Shown here: one piece after another, positions 28,645 to 37,995 of the stretch
How the letters are laid out: each line of letters starts with the position of its first letter
How positions within the stretch are numbered: position 1 is the first letter of the stretch
Source: Puniceicoccaceae bacterium
GTDB taxonomy: Bacteria > Verrucomicrobiota > Verrucomicrobiia > Opitutales > JAFGAQ01
Direction: 5' to 3'
DNA: 64,000 nt
Assembly (NCBI GenBank): GCA_028285755.1
Contig: JANQOQ010000015.1
Span: forward strand, 1 to 64,000
Translations under genes and position numbers: made by a program
The notes under the pieces: generated by a model
What the model saw: the letters and a program-made list of their open reading frames with translations, nothing else
Database searches by the model: none
Told to the model about the DNA's origin: nothing

Positions 28645-30126
28645 ATGTTTTTGGTGACTGAGTACAATCGATCGGTTCTATTGGGGGCTGCAATTCTATT
28701 GATTTGCCAGCTCACTGCGGAAACGGTGCGTGAGCGCTACAATGTGCTGTTTCTGATCATTGATGATGCGAGCCCAGTGCATCACAGTGTTTTTCAGGAG
28801 AGCCCGGTTCTGACGCCCAATCTGCAGAGACTGGCAGACTCCAGTGTCTGGTTTTCAAGGGCGTATACCCACCCGGCTTGCAATGTTTCACGTATGTCCT
28901 TTCTGAGCGGATTACGCCCCTCAACAACTGGGGTTTACTATAATGGGCAATCCATGCGATCCGATGAAAGGTATGGCGGGGTGGAGACTATCCCCGAACG
29001 GTTTAAGGCAGAGGGATATCTCACCGCAGGCTATGGCAAGGTATTCCATAATGGTTATCATGATCTAGAAGTGGGCAGCTTTTCAGAGGGTTATTTTGTG
29101 CCTTACTCCAGCGAGTCTGAGAAACAACTGGTCAGGCAATACCCCATTGAGGACTCCGTGATCGCGATTCCCGGTGGGCCAGGCAATTATACCTTTGGTG
29201 TGCTCTCTGATGATTGGGATCGGGACGATCCTGAAAAAATGCAGCAGGATACCGTGAATGCGAATCTAGCGATTGAGTTTCTGGAATCTGAGCATGACCA
29301 ACCCTTCTTTTTGGCCTATGGTAGCTGGCGACCGCATGTTCACTGGACGGTGGCGCAACGCTATTTTGATAGGTATCCGCTGGAAGACATCAAAATTCCT
29401 GAGGGTTTCAAAGGGGACGATCTGGAGGACTTGCCAAAACCGGGCAGGTGGATCGCCAATCAAAGGGGCACCCATAACCGTGTTGTGAGAAACGGGCTCT
29501 GGAAACGTATGTTGCAGGGACTTTATGCGGCTACCACGTATGCGGATGAGCAAATCGGTCGTGTGCTCACTGCCTTGGATAACAGCCCCTATAAAGACAA
29601 TACGATTGTGGTATTTCTTGCGGATAACGGTTGGCATACCGGGCAAAAGTATCACTGGTCGAAATACACGCTCTGGGATCAGGCCACGCGCGTACCGATG
29701 GCGATTCGTGTGCCCCATATGGAGCCACAGGTGGTCAACAGCGCGGTGAGTTCACTGGATATTTATCCTACGCTCATGGAGCTTACAGGCATGGATGGGC
29801 CCAAGGGTCATGAGCTCGAAGGTACCGATTTGACGCCCATACTGAAAGGTGAGATTAGTGATCGGGGTAGACCTGTGGTCATCACATACGGTTGGCAGAA
29901 CCATGCGGTGATTAACGATCGTTTTCGTTACATTCGCTATCAGGACGGCAATGAAGAGCTTTATGATCATTGGAATGATCCCCATGAATGGCATAACCTG
30001 GCGACCAATGAGTCTTATCGTTTGGTTATGGACAATATGATGAATGCCCTGCCAACAATAAATCGCGAAGGCATACCATTTACTGGAAGAATCGTAAATA
30101 CCTTCTTACCGGAAGCCTTTGAGTAA
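28645..30126 (+). CDS. exported sulfatase, iduronate/choline-sulfatase-like, with CxVxR motif
   Basis: The ATG at 28645 is preferred to the upstream TTG at 28618 because it starts directly before a signal sequence (LLGAAILLICQLTAE). The S1 core begins NVLFLIIDDASP. The motif to be converted to formylglycine reads ACNVSRMSFLSGLRPSTTGVY: the Cys and Arg are in place, but valine stands where Pro or Ala is usual. GYGKVFHNGYH, FLADNGWHTGQKYHWSK and the PHEWHNLA end are as in iduronate-2-sulfatase-like enzymes. Followed by another sulfatase, which is probably co-transcribed. Whether the enzyme matures normally is uncertain. Confidence 0.88.
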   Translation: MFLVTEYNRSVLLGAAILLICQLTAETVRERYNVLFLIIDDASPVHHSVFQESPVLTPNLQRLADSSVWFSRAYTHPACNVSRMSFLSGLRPSTTGVYYNGQSMRSDERYGGVETIPERFKAEGYLTAGYGKVFHNGYHDLEVGSFSEGYFVPYSSESEKQLVRQYPIEDSVIAIPGGPGNYTFGVLSDDWDRDDPEKMQQDTVNANLAIEFLESEHDQPFFLAYGSWRPHVHWTVAQRYFDRYPLEDIKIPEGFKGDDLEDLPKPGRWIANQRGTHNRVVRNGLWKRMLQGLYAATTYADEQIGRVLTALDNSPYKDNTIVVFLADNGWHTGQKYHWSKYTLWDQATRVPMAIRVPHMEPQVVNSAVSSLDIYPTLMELTGMDGPKGHELEGTDLTPILKGEISDRGRPVVITYGWQNHAVINDRFRYIRYQDGNEELYDHWNDPHEWHNLATNESYRLVMDNMMNALPTINREGIPFTGRIVNTFLPEAFE

Positions 30127-30175
30127 AGATGAATTTGTATTTACTATAACTCAGGTTTTAGTATTGATTTTTAAC

Positions 30176-31969
30176 GTGTACCCCAAAGGTAAATTCCTCA
30201 TCTTAATGGCGATTTCGCTTCTGTTCTCTGTTCTGCTGCAGGCGAAGCCCATGAATATAATCTGGATTGTCATAGAGGACGCTTCGGCTCATATCAGTTG
30301 CTACGGTGAAACGGCGATTGAGACTCAGAATATAGACCGCATGGCGGAGGAAGGGATTCGTTTCACCAAAGCATTTGTAACCAGTCCGGTGTGTTCACCC
30401 AGCCGCTCGGCGATGATCACTGGCATGTATCAGATGACACTCGGTGCGCACAACCACCGGAGCCAAAAAAGGCAGGGCAAGGGCATGGGAGGGCCTAGAT
30501 ATTATACGAGCTATCCTGCGCCGGTTAAGCTCATCCCCGAGCTCTTCAGTGGGGCTGGCTATTACGTGACGAATAAGTCCAAGACTGACTATAATTTCAT
30601 ATCACCCGATAATCTTTATGATGGCAGCGAATGGCAAAAGGCAGAGCCTGATCAACCCATTTTTGCCCAATTTCAGCTGCGTGGAGGCAAAAACCGTAAA
30701 GCTCCCAGCTATGCCGATCCTGCTGAAGTTGAGTTACCGCCTTATTATCCAGACGATCCCGTGATACGTCAGGACTGGGCGAAGTATTTGGACTCGTGGG
30801 TGCAGACGGATAAGGAGGTAGGGCAAATTCTGGCGGAGCTGGATGCTGCAGGCAGGCTCGAAAATAGTGCGGTGTTCCTGTGGACAGATCATGGGGTCAG
30901 CCATTTACGGGGTAAGCAGTATTTATATGAGGAGGGGATCCATGTGCCGCTCGTAGTCCGAATATCGGGAGAGCAGCAAGCGGGGGTGATGAGGCATGAT
31001 TTGATCGAGCATATAGATATTGCGGCAGCTTCCCTGGCTCTGGCCGGTATTGATATTCCGGGTTATATTCAGGGGCGTGACTTTCTGGCTAAAGATCACC
31101 TGCCACGCAAATACGTCTTTTTCGGGCGTGACCGTTGTGATGAAACGGTGGATATCATCCGTGGGGTTCGGGACGAACGCTTCAAGTATATCCGCAACTT
31201 CATGTCGCATGTATCCCATACGCAGCCGAATGCGTATAAAGACAAAAAGGAAATACTGATAGCCATGCGCGAGCTGCATGCAAAAGGGGAGCTCAACGAA
31301 CTGCAATCCCGTCCGTTTGAGCTACGCCGGCCGCCTGAGGAGCTCTATGATTTGGAGAATGACCCCCATGAAACGGTTGATCTGGCTACCGATCCTAATT
31401 ATCAGGATCACCTGGTTGCGATGCGTGAGCTAACCTATTCACGTATGTTGGAAGTGCGGGATATGGGGTTGATTCCCGAACCCATTCTTGAAGATATCGG
31501 TCGTGAAGTGGGAACTAAATACCACGCTTTCCTCAATACAGATAGCTCTGCGCAAACGCAACGCCTAATTAAGGTAATTACAGCAGGTGAGGCGAATGAT
31601 ACAGATACTCTATTGGAATATGCACAATCCCAGGATGCTTCGACGCGCTATTGGGCAGCCGTGTGGTTCGGCGTGAACCAAACTGAATCTGCAAAAAGCA
31701 TACTTGAGGTTTTATTGGCGGATGAGACATCTGCGGTTCGTGTCGCGGCTGCACAGGCTTTGGTGAAGTTTGGGGACCCAAGTCACATAAAGCTATTAAT
31801 CGATCACATCAATGATCCCAACTATCTTGTCGGGATGTATGCGATACGCGCCATCGAGGAACTCGGTGATTTGGCTAAATCCTACCAAGCAGAAATAGCA
31901 GCTGCCCAGGATTCTCCTTATGAATTCACCCAGCGCATCGCTCAACGACTGATAAGCGACTGGGAGTAA
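30176..31969 (+). CDS. exported sulfatase with C-terminal HEAT repeats
   Basis: The frame opens at 30119, but a signal peptide is best formed from the GTG at 30176 (basic start, then FLILMAISLLFSVLLQA); the ATG at 30206 is the alternative. The S1 core follows with MNIIWIVIEDASAHISCYG, the activation motif VCSPSRSAMITGMYQ, and WTDHGVSH. After the sulfatase domain (to about residue 465 from this start) come three to four helical HEAT-like units (for example STRYWAAVWFG and SAVRVAAAQALVKFGD). The repeat region is a likely protein- or glycan-binding scaffold. The N-terminal part resembles heparan N-sulfatase-type S1 members. Probably co-transcribed with the sulfatase upstream. Confidence 0.88.
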   Translation: MYPKGKFLILMAISLLFSVLLQAKPMNIIWIVIEDASAHISCYGETAIETQNIDRMAEEGIRFTKAFVTSPVCSPSRSAMITGMYQMTLGAHNHRSQKRQGKGMGGPRYYTSYPAPVKLIPELFSGAGYYVTNKSKTDYNFISPDNLYDGSEWQKAEPDQPIFAQFQLRGGKNRKAPSYADPAEVELPPYYPDDPVIRQDWAKYLDSWVQTDKEVGQILAELDAAGRLENSAVFLWTDHGVSHLRGKQYLYEEGIHVPLVVRISGEQQAGVMRHDLIEHIDIAAASLALAGIDIPGYIQGRDFLAKDHLPRKYVFFGRDRCDETVDIIRGVRDERFKYIRNFMSHVSHTQPNAYKDKKEILIAMRELHAKGELNELQSRPFELRRPPEELYDLENDPHETVDLATDPNYQDHLVAMRELTYSRMLEVRDMGLIPEPILEDIGREVGTKYHAFLNTDSSAQTQRLIKVITAGEANDTDTLLEYAQSQDASTRYWAAVWFGVNQTESAKSILEVLLADETSAVRVAAAQALVKFGDPSHIKLLIDHINDPNYLVGMYAIRAIEELGDLAKSYQAEIAAAQDSPYEFTQRIAQRLISDWE

Positions 31970-31999
31970 AAAGACTTAATATAATCAGTAAGCTATATT

Positions 32000-33679
32000 A
32001 TGAGTTTTATGAACAGATATAAAAAATTTGCGCTGATGCTTTGTGCAGTAATCTTTGCATTCATCAGTATGCCTCTAGTGAACGCCAGTATTCACGAGGC
32101 GGACGTAGTGATTTATGGAGATACCTCAGCCGCTATAGTAGCTGCCGTACAGGTGAGCCGCATGGGTAAGTCGGTAATCGTCGTAGCCCCTAAAGTGAAC
32201 TTGGGGGGTCTGTCTTCCGGGGGACTTGGTTGGACAGACACGGGAAACAAGGCCGTAATCGGGGGTCTGGCGCGCGAATTTTATCAACAGATCTATAATC
32301 ACTACCAGAAGGATGAATCCTGGGTATGGCAGGAGCGTTCGGAATACGGAAACCGGGGGCAGGGGACCCAGGCGATTGACGGAGATCTCAGAACGATGTG
32401 GATTTTTGAACCCCATGCGGCAGAGGGCGTATTTGAAGATTTCGTGGAGCAAGAAAACCTCACAGTTCATCGCGATGAATGGTTGGATCGGGAGTATGGT
32501 GTAATCGTCAATAATGGGGTGATCCAGTCGATAACCACTCTGAGCGGTAAGACCTATACCGGGAAATACTTTATAGATGCTACCTATGAAGGTGACCTGA
32601 TGGCAGCTGCGGGCGTTGATTTTCATGTAGGGCGCGAGGCGAACCACGTTTATAATGAGCAGTGGAATGGGGTGCAAACAGGGGTACTTCACCACGAGCA
32701 TTTTTTTAAGAGTGCTGTCGATCCCTACGTAGTTGAAGGGGATCCGGGCAGTGGATTGCTGCCGCGTATTTCTGCAGAACACCCGGGTGTTTATGGGATG
32801 GGAGACCGTAAGATACAGGCCTACTGTTTTCGTATGTGCCTCACCCAAGTCCCCGAGAATCGTGTACCCTTTAAGAAGCCCGAAGGGTATGACTCGTTTC
32901 AGTATGAGTTGCTGGCGAGAACCTTGCAGCGTGGCCAGTATAGTGGGGTTTGGAGATTCTTTACCAAGTATGACCCGATTCCCAATAGCAAGACCGATAC
33001 GAACAACCACGGTCCCTTCAGTACGGATAATATTGGCATGAATTACGATTACCCTGAAGGCAGCTATGAAGTAAGAAAGCAGATTATCGAGGAACATCGA
33101 ACGTATCAGCAGGGGATGCTCTACTTTTTAACTACGGATCCGCGCATTCCGGAAAATATCCAAACTGAAATGCGAAAATGGGGTCTGGCGAAAGATGAGT
33201 TTGTCGATAACGACAACTGGCCTCACCATATCTATGTGCGTGAAGCAAGACGTATGATCGGTGAGTTTGTTATGACCGAGCATGAAGTGATGGGTTATCG
33301 GGAAGTTCCGGAATCCATTGGCATGGGTTCCTACACGCTCGACTCGCACAATGTGCAGCGCTACGTGACTCCCGAGGGGTATGTGCAAAATGAAGGCGAT
33401 GTTGGAGTAAAACCCAAGCAACCCTATGAAATTGCTTATGGATCTATCCTGCCGAAAAAATCGCAAAGCGAAAATCTTTTGGTTCCTGTAGCGGTATCCA
33501 GCTCGCATATCGCGTTTGGCTCTATACGTATGGAGCCGGTGTTCATGATCCTCGGGCAGAGTGCGGCGACTGCTGCAGTGATGGCGATCGAGAAAGACAT
33601 CCTGCCGCATGACATTGCCTACGAAGATTTAAAGGCTCAATTGCTTCAGGACGGGCAGGTTTTGAAGATGCCTCATTAA
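32000..33679 (+). CDS. exported FAD-dependent oxidoreductase (FAD_oxidored family)
   Basis: A 559-residue protein with a signal peptide (about residues 1-29, ending VNA), then a Rossmann start ADVVIYGDTSAAIVAAVQVS and NLGGLSSGGLGWTDTG, the hallmark of the FAD_oxidored (PF12831) family. The glycine motif is altered from GxGxxG to GDTSAA, as is usual in this family. The C-terminal part with LLVPVAVSSSHIAFGSIRMEP and GQSAATAAVMA closes the FAD domain. Such proteins are common in Verrucomicrobia and Planctomycetes next to sulfatases and glycosidases; their substrates are mostly unknown. It starts 30 bp after the HEAT sulfatase and probably belongs to the same transcript. Oxidation of a sugar unit is a guess. 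Confidence 0.85.
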   Translation: MSFMNRYKKFALMLCAVIFAFISMPLVNASIHEADVVIYGDTSAAIVAAVQVSRMGKSVIVVAPKVNLGGLSSGGLGWTDTGNKAVIGGLAREFYQQIYNHYQKDESWVWQERSEYGNRGQGTQAIDGDLRTMWIFEPHAAEGVFEDFVEQENLTVHRDEWLDREYGVIVNNGVIQSITTLSGKTYTGKYFIDATYEGDLMAAAGVDFHVGREANHVYNEQWNGVQTGVLHHEHFFKSAVDPYVVEGDPGSGLLPRISAEHPGVYGMGDRKIQAYCFRMCLTQVPENRVPFKKPEGYDSFQYELLARTLQRGQYSGVWRFFTKYDPIPNSKTDTNNHGPFSTDNIGMNYDYPEGSYEVRKQIIEEHRTYQQGMLYFLTTDPRIPENIQTEMRKWGLAKDEFVDNDNWPHHIYVREARRMIGEFVMTEHEVMGYREVPESIGMGSYTLDSHNVQRYVTPEGYVQNEGDVGVKPKQPYEIAYGSILPKKSQSENLLVPVAVSSSHIAFGSIRMEPVFMILGQSAATAAVMAIEKDILPHDIAYEDLKAQLLQDGQVLKMPH

Positions 33680-33780
33680 TCTCTTTATCTTTTGATATGG
33701 TAGCTACTGGCCAGCGTAGTAAAATGACTGAAGTGGTGTGTCATAGTTGGCGTAAAGTAATATCCCCAATGTTTGAGCAA

Positions 33781-35130
33781 ATGAAAGCAACCCGCCGCAT
33801 CGTTTTCTGCTTTGTGTTATGTAGTGCGAATTTGCTTTATGCAGAGGAAATTGATGAAGCCGATATCTTTAATCTGCCGGAGTTTGAGGTTTCGGTATAT
33901 GTTGCGGATGTACCGGTTTATGATGGCTTTACCAATGAGGAATACACGGGTAAAAACGCTACCGTCTGGGGGTTTGCCCAATCCTTCAATGAATTGCTGT
34001 TGGCTTTTCATAAGAAGCTCGTGATCGATGAGCTCAAGCATATGAACTATCGCTTATCGCAAAGGGAAAAATTTGAGAATGAGTTAAATTCACTGTTTTT
34101 ATCCTTGGGATTTGAGGGTTTTAAGATCGAAAGAGATTTGGTTTTAAGTCGCGAATTATCCATTGTAAATCGCTTGATCAAGGAGCCCTTCTTTAAGGTT
34201 GATAAGTTGATTGTGTGGGATCTTGAGCTTTTGAATGCAATGGCCCCTGAAAAGCCCAAGCTGAAATACGCCAAAGATATCCACTACAATACCGAGCTGG
34301 ATAAATGGGAACGCCGGGTGACCACTAAATGGGAGGTTATCTTTCAAAGGCCCAATGCCAGGCGTGTTTTTATGACGGATAAGCAACAGGGCTTAAACCT
34401 GGATACACTTAAGGGGTTTCATTTTATTGAGAGAGGCCTTCCTGCCCGTATACCCTCCCACGCTTTTAAAGAAGTAAATCTTACTTACCCGATGTTTTAT
34501 TCCGCTAAACAGCCACATGAAGCTCAATTGGAATACCTGAAGAATACGCTGATCGCAAACTTGATCTATATTTATGACCCTTTTAGCTGGGTGGCGCGTC
34601 GAAGCACTCGTTTCAGGGGCGGCTTTTATCCTACCATTCACGAATTCGTTGGTAAACAAACCATCTATGTGAAGGATCGTAAATGGTTTGACCAAGCCTT
34701 TGCACGTTTTTTGGCGGATGTCGCCACCATTAAATTCCAAGGTCTGGGCGAAATTTTAAACCTTCAGTTGGAGAATCAATACCTGCATCATTCTCCGAGG
34801 ACCCTGGGCACCGATCTCGACCTGCTCAATTGGAACCGGGGAGAAAAACGTAAGGCAAAGCATGAGCCTATCACGAATAACATCTATGTGGGCGGTTTTC
34901 GATACACTATGATCGCAGCATACATGCGTTATCAGGATGCGTTATTGGAAAAAATAGTTACCCGCCTGATCGAGCAAAAGGAAAAACGGGAGCGAGTAAA
35001 TGGTCAGCAAATGCTTAAAGAAATTGTGGAAGAACTCTCTCAGAAAGACTTCGAGTCATTCGCGCAGTCCTCGAAACTGGCAATGGATAAGGCTGTCGAG
35101 TCACTCCTCGCTGAGGAGAATGATTCGTAA
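33781..35130 (+). CDS. exported protein of unknown function
   Basis: I do not recognise this family. The ATG at 33781 gives 449 residues with a signal peptide (MKATRRIVFCFVLCSANLLYA); the frame is open from 33697, but the extra residues add nothing export-like. The mature N-terminus, IFNLPEFEVSVYVADVPV, resembles the beginning of verrucomicrobial TonB-receptor plugs (LSPFEV...). The rest is mixed alpha/beta, with many charged residues and a helical, lysine/glutamate-rich last 60 residues. No catalytic motif is visible. It follows the FAD oxidoreductase by about 100 bp and is convergent with the nucleoside-hydrolase-like gene. A periplasmic partner of a TonB system is one possibility. Confidence 0.7.
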   Translation: MKATRRIVFCFVLCSANLLYAEEIDEADIFNLPEFEVSVYVADVPVYDGFTNEEYTGKNATVWGFAQSFNELLLAFHKKLVIDELKHMNYRLSQREKFENELNSLFLSLGFEGFKIERDLVLSRELSIVNRLIKEPFFKVDKLIVWDLELLNAMAPEKPKLKYAKDIHYNTELDKWERRVTTKWEVIFQRPNARRVFMTDKQQGLNLDTLKGFHFIERGLPARIPSHAFKEVNLTYPMFYSAKQPHEAQLEYLKNTLIANLIYIYDPFSWVARRSTRFRGGFYPTIHEFVGKQTIYVKDRKWFDQAFARFLADVATIKFQGLGEILNLQLENQYLHHSPRTLGTDLDLLNWNRGEKRKAKHEPITNNIYVGGFRYTMIAAYMRYQDALLEKIVTRLIEQKEKRERVNGQQMLKEIVEELSQKDFESFAQSSKLAMDKAVESLLAEENDS

Positions 35131-35160
35131 ATACCTCTTTAAGTGCCTGTTGAACAATCT

Positions 35161-36060
35161 TTAATCCCTACTGCGTATACGCTGGTTATTAATGATGGGG
35201 TTTTCCAGAAGACGACGTACGTCATCCGGATCAGTTTTATCGATGCCGGTTAACAAATAGACAATCATGCCTGCATCGGAGGGATCAAAAAACTTTTGAT
35301 TCTTGCGCATATATTCGAGCTGCCTTGCATATAACCAATCCCAGCTGCCTGCTTTGTAAATAGGTAGGTTGCGATGCTCAGAGTCCCGTAGCCAGTCATA
35401 GTTTTCCTTTTCAGAGCGCAACCCATCATGGGTTTCGCCGCCATTTTGATTGGCAATGTAGTCCATGAATAACCCTTTGGGGGCAAAGTTTTCTTCAATC
35501 TGTGACCAGTTCCAGCCTGAGTGATCCTCCCAACTTTTATTGGGTCTATTCGAATGCCGATTATTCCATGGGGAATGCGAAATAAGGTGCACGTGTTTGA
35601 GTCTCTCGGGTTTTGCCCGGGCAATTCCTTCACCAACGACGTGCATGGGACCTGCGGCGATAATGGTTAATGGATCTTCAGCTGAGCTTTTATTAATCTC
35701 GCGCTTCATAGCCTCATAAGCTGCTTCGGGATCTTCAACTGCTTCAATGAATTCGGTATATTCGAAACCAAACCATTCCTGGCCTTCGTAGGCGCTGATG
35801 CGCATTTGTTCGGCGGCATCTTCAAAGTCGTGATTACTGCCCCACACGTGATCGCTGAAAGTGTAGAGTGTAACCTTATCCTGTAAGCCGCGCGACGCCA
35901 AAAGAGCGAGCGTCATTGGGGTCGCTGCCCAGTCGTCATGGTCATGCTCGTTTCCGTCCGAGCTAATGACGATACGACCTACAGAGTAAGGGATCGTTTG
36001 GCTATGGAGCGAATGATCAATGAGTGTTATGAAGAGTGAAAGGAGTAGTGCTTTTTGCAT
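35161..36060 (-). CDS. exported nucleoside-hydrolase-like protein (DUF1593-type)
   Basis: The ATG at 36060 begins a 299-residue protein with a short signal peptide (MQKALLLSLFITLIDHSLHS); the frame is open to 36240, but the extra 60 residues look non-coding. The mature start GRIVISSDGNEHDHDDWAAT carries an acidic Asp-rich site like the calcium site of inosine/uridine-preferring nucleoside hydrolases. DPLTIIAAGPMHVVGEG matches the second conserved strand. It probably cleaves an N- or O-glycosidic bond of a sugar compound; related DUF1593 proteins are found with polysaccharide-degrading genes. Transcribed alone, convergent with the unknown exported protein and divergent from the phosphoesterase gene. 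Confidence 0.7.
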   Translation of the reverse strand: MQKALLLSLFITLIDHSLHSQTIPYSVGRIVISSDGNEHDHDDWAATPMTLALLASRGLQDKVTLYTFSDHVWGSNHDFEDAAEQMRISAYEGQEWFGFEYTEFIEAVEDPEAAYEAMKREINKSSAEDPLTIIAAGPMHVVGEGIARAKPERLKHVHLISHSPWNNRHSNRPNKSWEDHSGWNWSQIEENFAPKGLFMDYIANQNGGETHDGLRSEKENYDWLRDSEHRNLPIYKAGSWDWLYARQLEYMRKNQKFFDPSDAGMIVYLLTGIDKTDPDDVRRLLENPIINNQRIRSRD

Positions 36061-36278
36061 ATTGTGTTTTGTAATTATAGGCAGAGCGTTTGCCAAAAAC
36101 ATGAGGCCATGAGCGACTGAAGAAACTTCCAAATCTATTTTACAGTCAATCGACAGCAGGAATTCATCTCTGTAAAACGTACAAAGAGTCTTCCATATTG
36201 AAAAGTTTTTGTGACATAGGGTGATTAAGGTTGAATGCATTTCGGGCTCTGGCAGTTTAAATGCTTATTATCGCTGCT

Positions 36279-37868
36279 ATGAAAACTCATTCCCTCTTAA
36301 TCCCTCTATGTGCTCTTTTCTCGGGCATATCCCTGTTCGCTAAGGACGCCACCGGTTTTGTTTACAACGACTTAAATACGAACGGACTTATGGATGCCGA
36401 TGAGCCCGGTATTGCTGATGTGCTCGTATCCAATGGTAGTGAAGTCGTGAAAACCGATACCGATGGCAATTACACCCTGCCCGTGACGGATGACACAATC
36501 CTGTTTGTAATTCAACCCAAGGGCTGGGAAGTGCCCGTCAATGAGGTGAATTTGCCTCAGTTTTTTTATATTCATAAGCCGACCGGTTCACCCAAGCAAT
36601 TGCAATATACGGGGGTGGAGCCCACGGGGCCTTTGCCGGAGTCTGTCGATTTTCCGTTGTATAAAATCGATGACAGTGATGAATTTTCCATTTTCGCTTT
36701 TGGGGACCCTCAGCCTTATTCGATGGAGGATATCGACTTCTACCGGCGGGATGTGGTGGAGCAGGCCATGCTTGAAGAGGGGCCGGTCGCAGGTGTCTCC
36801 CTGGGGGATATCGTAGGGGATAATCTCAATTTTTTTGCACCCATTAACCAGGTTACAGCAATGATGGATCGTCCCTGGTGGCATGTCTATGGTAACCACG
36901 ATATGAACTTTGATGTGGAGGACCAGGAAATGGCAGACGAGACCTTTGAGCGTGTCTACGGGCCTGCCACTTATGCTTTCCAGATCGGGGATGTGGTCTT
37001 TATTGCGATGGATAATGTGCTTTATCCTAACCATTATACAGATTCCCTATACACCGGTGGCTTCACCGAGAAGCAGCTCACCTTCGTGGAAAACCTGCTC
37101 GCTCATGTGCCGGCGGAGAATCTCGTAGTTACTATGGTGCATATACCGCTGTATGATCAGTCCTATGGAGATACTTTTGTCGACGAACATCGTGAGGCAT
37201 TTTTCGCGCTCTTCGAAAATCATAAGTATACACTCTCACTGTCTGCTCACACCCATACGCAGAATCATCATTTTTTTGATGCAGAGCATGACCACTGGCC
37301 ACACATCGATGCTCCCCATCACCACTACAATGTGGGCACAACCAGTGGCAGCTGGTGGCGCGGCATGAAGGATGAGCGTGGCATACCGGTAACCACCATG
37401 CGCGATGGCACACCCAATGGCTACGCAATCCTACACTTCGATGGGAACGAATACATCTATGACTGGAAAGTCGCCAACGGCCCTGACGATGAGGTAATGA
37501 GTATTTACGTGCCGCGTGCCGTTAATTATAAGGCTTCCTGGTCTTACGCACTACTCGCAGTGAATTTTTATAATGGTAGTGAAGATGCGAAAGTTGAGTA
37601 TCGTATAGGCGAAGGGGATTGGCGAACTCTCCGTAAAATGGATACAGTCGATCCCCAATATGCGTATAATCGACTTTCAGTGGATCAAACTTCGAATCCG
37701 CCTAATCGCAAGACACTTCCTTACCCGGTCAATTCAAGCCACCTTTGGACAGCGCGTCTGCCAACGAATCTTGATCCCGGAACTCATGTAGTAGAAGTTA
37801 AGGTGACGGATCGTTTCGGACGGGTCTTCGCTGACTCTACAAGCTACCGGATTATCGCCCCCGAGTAG
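36279..37868 (+). CDS. exported calcineurin-like metallophosphoesterase
   Basis: From the ATG at 36279 the protein has 529 residues, with a signal peptide (MKTHSLLIPLCALFSGISLFA). An SdrD B-like Ig domain follows (about 22-90, TGFVYNDLNTNGLMDADEPG). The metallophosphatase core runs from about 125 to 340: FGDPQPY, SLGDIVGDN, WWHVYGNHDMNFD, VVTMVHIPL and LSAHTHTQ supply the metal ligands (D, D, N-H, H, H-x-H). A C-terminal beta domain (metallophos_C type) closes the chain. The family hydrolyses phosphate esters or, in some cases, acts in cell-envelope glycan turnover. The exact substrate is unknown. It is likely a single-gene unit within the sugar island. Confidence 0.87.
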   Translation: MKTHSLLIPLCALFSGISLFAKDATGFVYNDLNTNGLMDADEPGIADVLVSNGSEVVKTDTDGNYTLPVTDDTILFVIQPKGWEVPVNEVNLPQFFYIHKPTGSPKQLQYTGVEPTGPLPESVDFPLYKIDDSDEFSIFAFGDPQPYSMEDIDFYRRDVVEQAMLEEGPVAGVSLGDIVGDNLNFFAPINQVTAMMDRPWWHVYGNHDMNFDVEDQEMADETFERVYGPATYAFQIGDVVFIAMDNVLYPNHYTDSLYTGGFTEKQLTFVENLLAHVPAENLVVTMVHIPLYDQSYGDTFVDEHREAFFALFENHKYTLSLSAHTHTQNHHFFDAEHDHWPHIDAPHHHYNVGTTSGSWWRGMKDERGIPVTTMRDGTPNGYAILHFDGNEYIYDWKVANGPDDEVMSIYVPRAVNYKASWSYALLAVNFYNGSEDAKVEYRIGEGDWRTLRKMDTVDPQYAYNRLSVDQTSNPPNRKTLPYPVNSSHLWTARLPTNLDPGTHVVEVKVTDRFGRVFADSTSYRIIAPE

Positions 37869-37995
37869 GTCGATTATCAACGAATATATTAGCTTTTGAT
37901 AGGCTATTTTAATATTTGGCCTTTTATCATTGATTCAGATTAGGTAATAGTCGGGGATCTGGCGTCTACATAAAAGCTAAATTCCCCTTTATGTT

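Noticed and set aside
32126-33097. 323-codon ORF on the - strand
   Set aside because: It is antisense to the clearly identified FAD-dependent oxidoreductase gene and shows no domain of its own.
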